Shown: piece by piece, positions 59,401-64,000 of the stretch
Layout: every line of letters begins with the position of its first letter
How positions within the stretch are numbered: position 1 is the stretch's first letter
Origin: Liolophura sinensis
Taxonomy: Eukaryota; Mollusca; Polyplacophora; Chitonida; Chitonidae
Reading direction: 5' to 3'
Assembly: GCF_032854445.1 (NCBI RefSeq)
Contig: NC_088300.1
Location: 19,699,608 to 19,763,607, forward strand
Length of the DNA stretch: 64,000 bases
Notes under the pieces: generated by a model
Database searches by the model: none
What the model was told of the DNA's origin: nothing
The model's input: only the letters and a program-made list of their open reading frames with translations
Translations under genes and position numbers: made by a program

Positions 59401-62316
59401 AGACTGTTTAGCAATGCTGGTCTTGGGCTATCTACATTTCAGATGACTTCTGGAATTAGTGCATGCCAACTGCACGGACTGTTTCTCGTAGGCACTCTCA
59501 AGCAAAGATTATGGATTTAATGGAAATGTTAAAGTTTTAAAAAATATGTTTGGACTTTTGAGGCATTTTTTTCTCTCTCTTTTTAACTCCTCTGTTTTAT
59601 GCATATTTTTCATCAATGGTCAAAAACTTTAGCAAAGTAAATCATCTTACTGGGAAGCAGCTTAGCACCCACCATATGAACTGTTCACCCACAGACTTGT
59701 TTTGACGGATATCATCCTTTCTGATGACCAAATGAATAAAGTAGTACTGTAAGGCAAGATCTCCAAAAACCAAATAATAACGATGTATTTAAAAAATAGA
59801 CTAGTTATAAACCAGATCAGTGGTGGGTTCCCCAGCCTGTTCCACTGACAACATGAGTTCCCTTGTACCATTCAGCACCATGAACACAATAAGAAAGGAG
59901 TCTGTGAACAAAATTACAAAAACCATTCAGATATAAGTTAATTCAAACAGGACTAAAGTCAGCATGTACACTATATAATTACAAGCTTTAAAAGGCTGAC
60001 AACAAAGCGAACTCAGTTTAGCAGAACGTGACATCTTAATAAAAACCATGTCACATGCAAAAAAATCAACTTTTTTTTTCTAAAATTGGACGAAACCATC
60101 AATAACTTAAACCTGATTTGTATCATGTATTGGTGAAGGCTCGTGTGAAGTTTCAATTCAGATAAACAGATTGTTTTGAAAAAAATTCAAGTCCAAAAAA
60201 AAAAAAGCAATGGTATAATTTCATCGGAAATATATTAATTACACAGCCTGGAAATTGATATGTGTCTTGCCAAGATGAAACCATGTACCAAGTTCAAACT
60301 CTATACAAATATGGAAAACTGTTCTGAAATGGAATGATAGACTGGCAGATGGGGTGTGAACCCGCAGTATGAGTACATGTATATTTCTCTCACCACCCCT
60401 TTGTCCAGTTACCGGGAAGGGGATAATTACCTTGGTTTAGACCTCAGTAAATATGCAGGAGAGAACTCGCGTCAGAGACACTGATCTTTCTTCTTCATTG
60501 TAGCCTTATCACTGGTCTTCGTACCCGTGGAAGACATGGTATTTAAATAAACACACAATCTACTGAAAATTTAAACCATGCATATATTTTGATCACGACA
60601 ACTGAAATATGCTACAAGTTAAAACACAAGCACAACCACACAGGAATGTCCAACTTGACTAAATGACACCAACAACTGGCACATCTGTCCATACAAACAG
60701 ACAACATTCAGGACTTCAGACCCCAAATCTTACCAGTAAATATAAATTCTGTTTATGAAAATGATAAACAAATGTATTGCTAGCTGATTTTCACACAGTG
60801 CAGAATGACCTCATATACAGTATGTAAGGACTGGTTTACCGCCTATAAAGACATCGCAGTAAAATGGGCTGGCCTTCAAGGTAAACAGAATGGAGACCTA
60901 CTTAACGCATTGAGTGAAATTGGTGAATTCTGGGTACATGTGTTACAAAATATGTATTTGCTACATCATTTTACACGCCTGGCTTTACATGTGGGACCTA
61001 CTTGTAACAAATTACACCACATGTGGATGGCAAAATAGGCTACATTACAGATTTCAAAATTGTCAACATTCAACTGCAAATATATATGGACGGCATGAGG
61101 CAGCTATGAAGTGGTTTGGGATAGGACTCTGGGTACATGACTGAGTGATAGAGAGAGTCTGGACAGGAAGGGTTGTGGCCAGCTGTCAAAGATCATGCTG
61201 CCCGGCATGACAAGTCGGTCTCCCAGCAATGACAGCCGGAGAGTACCGAGGCCCGCCTGTGCTGACTTGCACCGTATGCGTTGGCAGTTCATCACTAGCA
61301 ATGAAAGAAAAGTCACAGAACAGGTTCCACAGCCAGAAAAATACTGAACTAGCTCTCAAATCATGCATATGCCTTGACATTTCAGAAGTAGCCTCTATGG
61401 TTCTGTATATTTGACTGCTATGGTGGCAAACTAAATAAATAATACGGAACGCCGACGTCGAAAGCAAAATGAGCGGCGAATGAATGCTGAAATGAGGGGT
61501 TGAAATATGTGTCGGTTGCGGCGGTAAACAGCAGACTGACAGCAAATGTTAACTAAGGATAGAGGGAGGGCGAAAATATCCAAGTGCAAATGCGATGAAT
61601 TTAGAGCAAAATGGTGGTAATACCTCGCCATACGCCGAAAGTGAAGGTCGAAGATTCGTGTCCGTCAAATGCGGCCTCCTCCACACTATCGATAGGAGTA
61701 TTTAGGTCGAGAAGGGTCATCTTCAATCTGCTGCTCGATATCCTAACTGTTCACGAGCAAGTTGAGAAATGCAAGCTCAACCTAGCCTGTTGTCAATTAA
61801 ACACTACCCTGGGATGACGGTATAGTTTGGCCTTAAATCTTGGAACAATAGTATCCAATTGGATCCCAGCAGTTTGTTCGCACATGTTCGTACATGCATG
61901 CTTCCACACCGAAATGCATTCGCTCTCCAGTTGCTAACGAAAAGAAAGTGGTAAACAATCCTTAAAATGCCTATCAAAAAACAAGAAAAACCTGGAAATG
62001 GCATAAAATATCATTTTTCTCTGGATTCCCAAATCTATTTTCCACAGTAAAAGAATTTTGAAGAAAATTCCGAAAATTTTTTCGTGCCACTGCAGTGCAA
62101 ACCGGCTGCATGTCGAGCCGCCATATTGAAAATGACGGGACTCAGGCTGGTGGCAAAACTTTTCTGAGGAAAGAATACAACGGGTACGATTGCCTAACCT
62201 CCTCCTTGGTTTGATCGCTTTGTGACCCCGCTTTCTGACTCGACATCCAACGGTCTTTTCCTCGAGTCCGAGGTGTCCATGTCAGATCCGTTCATGCCGT
62301 CGTAGCTCATAGCCAT
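37196..62316 (-). CDS. NOVA: NOVA/Pasilla-type KH-domain splicing regulator (five coding exons)
   Basis: Join (transcript order): 62316-62199, 41992-41852, 41327-41179, 39000-38847, 38442-37196; 1809 nt, 602 codons plus stop, all phases consistent. Residues 17-24 'DSRKRPLD' and the following 'TKRSN' match the basic N-terminal segment of vertebrate NOVA. KH1 has GKGG at 59-62 and '[13 protein letters not shown]'. KH2 has GKGG at 151-154 and '[14 protein letters not shown]', a highly specific NOVA signature. KH3 has GPGG at 534-537 and '[13 protein letters not shown]'. A long Gly/Ser/Asn/Leu-rich linker separates KH2 and KH3. NOVA proteins are nuclear and bind YCAY clusters to control neuronal alternative splicing. 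The first intron is about 20.2 kb. Confidence 0.95.
38847..39000 (-). CDS. NOVA: NOVA coding exon 4 (KH2)
   Basis: 154 nt, '[20 protein letters not shown]', then '[20 protein letters not shown]'. Acceptor ttttcag|GTGAAG, donor GCAG|GTAAGA; phase 0 in, 1 out. Confidence 0.97.
39985..40056 (-). repeat. tRNA-like sequence (tRNA pseudogene or SINE head)
   Basis: The minus strand reads 'AGATAGCTCAGTGGG' (A-box-like) and, about 40 nt later, 'GGGTTCGAATCCACTC' (B-box-like). The span of about 72 nt is tRNA-sized, but the acceptor stem and anticodon arm do not fold convincingly. In NOVA intron 3. Confidence 0.45.
41179..41327 (-). CDS. NOVA: NOVA coding exon 3 (end of KH1 and linker)
   Basis: 149 nt, '[20 protein letters not shown]', then '[11 protein letters not shown]'. 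Acceptor gtttcag|CTACAA, donor AAACAG|GTAATT; phase 1 in, 0 out. Confidence 0.96.
41852..41992 (-). CDS. NOVA: NOVA coding exon 2 (KH1)
   Basis: 141 nt, '[20 protein letters not shown]', then '[10 protein letters not shown]'. Acceptor attttcag|TGGAGA, donor CCCAG|GTGAGT; phases 1 and 1. Confidence 0.96.
42615..42645. repeat. G-rich run
   Basis: A run of ten G's with flanking GGGAA and CCGGGG in NOVA intron 1. Confidence 0.8.
42965..43055. repeat. ~21-bp degenerate tandem repeat with CRE-like half motifs
   Basis: Three or four copies of 'agtacaagtgtgatgtcaca' with decay; each has a TGATGTCAC/TAATGTCAC/TAAAGTCAC core. In NOVA intron 1. Confidence 0.75.
45150..45410. repeat. Degenerate AGGTGTA-rich repeat cluster, part 1
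   Basis: Many copies of a roughly 10-12 bp module 'ctgaggtgtatc' / 'aggtgtacat' in both orientations. NOVA intron 1. Confidence 0.75.
45955..46375. repeat. Degenerate AGGTGTA-rich repeat cluster, part 2
   Basis: Same module as part 1, including palindromic forms such as 'ggtgtacacctcat' and 'aaggtgtacacctcatg' near 46318-46365, and longer ~60-bp units starting 'ttctaaggtgtacct'. Confidence 0.75.
46650..46678 (+). other. Potential G-quadruplex
   Basis: Five consecutive runs of three or more G's separated by single A/T bases ('gggaggggtgggaggggagg' and onward). It lies on the strand opposite the NOVA transcript sequence. Confidence 0.7.
54290..54410 (-). repeat. 5'-truncated family 1 SINE with a 13-bp target-site duplication
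   Basis: Antisense tail, then 'gattggtgttttacgccgta', ending at 'ccgcaggttg'. A perfect 13-bp direct repeat 'ccccctcagttta' flanks it at 54277-54289 and 54411-54423. In NOVA intron 1. Confidence 0.92.
55883..55985 (-). repeat. Family 2 SINE fragment
   Basis: Contains 'ttttatgtcgtactttacaa' and 'cttcagtcatatgacaatga', matching the 3' part of the 7.3 kb element. Confidence 0.55.
57222..57350. repeat. ~20-bp degenerate tandem repeat
   Basis: About six or seven copies of 'ctcccagactagatgccgac'-like units, most regular at 57290-57340 and decaying leftwards. NOVA intron 1. Confidence 0.8.
61624..61720 (-). CDS. NOVA: Candidate alternative first coding exon of NOVA
   Basis: ATG at 61720 opens 32 codons ('[20 protein letters not shown]', then '[12 protein letters not shown]') to a donor GCGAG|GTATTA. 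The length (97 nt) leaves phase 1, identical to exon 1, so it would join KH1 in frame and replace the basic N-terminus with an acidic one. It lies only 479 bp inside intron 1. No homologue recalled; transcript evidence is needed. Confidence 0.45.
62199..62316 (-). CDS. NOVA: NOVA coding exon 1
   Basis: 39 codons plus one base from ATG at 62316 (context GAAGATGG): '[14 protein letters not shown]', '[15 protein letters not shown]', 'GVTKRSN'. Donor GGAG|GTTAGG, phase 1, as needed by the KH1 exon. Not visible as a long ORF. Recognised by the SRKRPL...TKR segment. Confidence 0.9.
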
Positions 62317-64000
62317 CTTCTTACTTCGCCCAGTTCTCGTGGGGTAACGTGTTTGACGTGAGACCGGTCACGAGACTTGTTTCGGCTCTTCGACACCCGT
62401 CAACAAAACCAGTCTGATCATGGATTTGGGATTACATATCTAATTAGATTTAACAGATACCCAGTAGATTATACCAAATACGACAAATGTTCTCCTGAAC
62501 TCGCCACAGAGGAGCGTCAGATCACAGCGAAGCTCTGTGTGAAAAAGGGGGCGTGGTCAAGCAGATGTCGGAATGTGAATTTCTGTGTCAGCTGTGTAGA
62601 CAATCTTTCGCTACTGACTAAATATATACATCTCATGTAAATTTCAGCCCATGCATATTTCTTAGCCTAATTATCCCTGTTTGACATATGCACCTTTTTA
62701 AAAATACGTATGCCTCAATAAGAAAAAATATATAACCAAAATCTCGCTTATAAGGTTACGTGCATGCATGTAATGTGGTAGCTGCAAGTTAAAATAAACT
62801 GATGTAACCACATCTTGCCTTGTTGCAAATCTGAAGAAATTTAAAATTAAAACTAAATAATTATTTTACTCCTGATTATGAACACCAGATAATCTATTTA
62901 CTAAAACGTGAAAATAAAGATATTAAAACCATGCCCACATACGCGCATATAGAAGCCGGTATCAAATTTAGGCCTACTGCCTTCGTGTGTAGGCCTATAG
63001 GGTCTACATTTCACATCCTTTATGCACATTATGCAGCTTCATTCGTAGTGGCCTGACATATTATAACAGAACAAATACATCGTACAGCCCCAAAGAAGTG
63101 TTAATAAATGTCAGTTTACCGCTACTTAGGTCTATAATTTATTATTCGATCGGACAAAATTTGCTACATGTAAATTAAATGAATACATTAACTTCACTGC
63201 ATATGGGGCTTCTCGATAATACATGCAATAATCCCCGAGTCAATAATCAGTGAGAGTTAAATACATACATTTTGCAAATGCTTTCCGTCGTTCTCGTGAT
63301 GATTTCTTATGATACCCTTAATTAGCCTCTTATATAGACAATTCCACAGGTGCTACTCATTCCAATTCGCATGCCGACGCTGTTGACAACTTGCCTACAG
63401 TCCGTCATGATCGTTATGCCAGAATGATTCAACGCTACTCAAGTATACACGTTGCACGGACTTTCTATCTACTAAGTCCTTTGGATGTTAATTAATTATA
63501 ATGCCATTTTAATCTGTACAGGTATTGTGACTGACCATGTAATTAACCGTGTGTTGATATTACGTAACAGTTTGGCACACACCTGAGACCATGGGTCAAC
63601 ACCAAAATACCGCAATAATTATTTGGAACAAATTTTATCAACAACCTTTTTTGGTTATATGGCAATATATATTTTTTTTCGGTAACTAAAATCACCACCA
63701 TCATCATCCAGAAATATATTCTAAGTGTCTTTCGTCCATGCATATAGGCACGATACGCAATATAACCTCATACAGCGTAATGTTTAGCATGTATCTTCAC
63801 TCAACTAAATTTCTGAAAGGTATGTAGTCAAACTATGTACAATAAATACTCATACTTCATGCACGAGGAAACATAATCGTGTGCAAATGCATTCATGGTT
63901 TTCAATTTTTTGAACGCATATACATGCAAATTTTTCAGCTTCATTGTGTTTTAAATGGAAATTAATTGAAAATATATACGCTGCTTTAATATAATACACA
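62317..64000. promoter_or_regulatory. NOVA upstream region; rest unannotated
   Basis: 62317-62400 is a CpG-bearing stretch just upstream of the NOVA start codon and probably holds the 5' UTR. No TATA box stands out. 62400-64000 contains only short ORFs and AT-rich DNA. Confidence 0.35.

Larger units (their letters stand above)
42056..61620 (-). other. Bulk of NOVA intron 1
   Basis: About 20 kb between the KH1 exon and the first coding exons. Besides the repeats listed separately, I found only short ORFs without family resemblance. 'tacatgta' palindromes are frequent. Untranslated or cassette exons cannot be excluded. Confidence 0.6.

Overview
This is animal nuclear DNA: AT-rich, with long introns, GT-AG splice sites, microsatellites and many SINE copies. 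The repeated SINE tail (sense strand: a 'tattcttgagtacggcgtaa' block, then a variable (AAAT)n) and an ependymin-related gene point to a lophotrochozoan, most likely a mollusc. I infer this from recognition of the elements; no database was searched.

Three protein genes can be assembled exon by exon with matching splice phases. (1) Plus strand, 2968-6319: a small secreted ependymin-related gene. It has a signal-peptide exon and two clearly ependymin-like C-terminal exons, but a 53-bp minisatellite occupies most of the central exon. (2) Minus strand, 29568-10274: a COQ8A/ADCK3-type atypical kinase of mitochondrial coenzyme Q biosynthesis, 13 coding exons and 712 codons. All exon phases agree, and KxGQ, AAAS, the nucleotide-binding Lys, QTDPNWSN and DFG are all present. 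(3) Minus strand, 62316-37196: a NOVA/Pasilla-type neuronal splicing regulator with three KH domains, five coding exons and 602 codons, and a first intron of about 20.2 kb. A second possible first coding exon (61624-61720) has the same donor phase.

Layout: 1-961 is the end of a dead Tc1/mariner transposon. 962-2960 is intergenic with a GT microsatellite and SINE debris. 2968-6482 is the ependymin-related gene. 6483-10270 is intergenic, with SINEs (one with a perfect target-site duplication) and probably the COQ8A 3' UTR. 10274-30.7 kb is COQ8A; its introns hold a 121-bp minisatellite, an 83-bp higher-order satellite, short tandem repeats, a hairpin and a hAT transposase relic. 30.7-37.19 kb is intergenic, with divergent SINEs and one orphan exon-like stretch at 34.3 kb. 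37196-62316 is NOVA. 62.4-64 kb is upstream DNA with nothing recognised.

The most unusual theme is that three tandem arrays are tied to exon/intron boundaries. One lies inside an ependymin exon and carries acceptor-like motifs. One copies the end of COQ8A exon 11 together with its 5' splice site about ten times. One runs up to the acceptor of COQ8A exon 4. The three genes show no operon-like or pathway relationship; they are simply neighbours.
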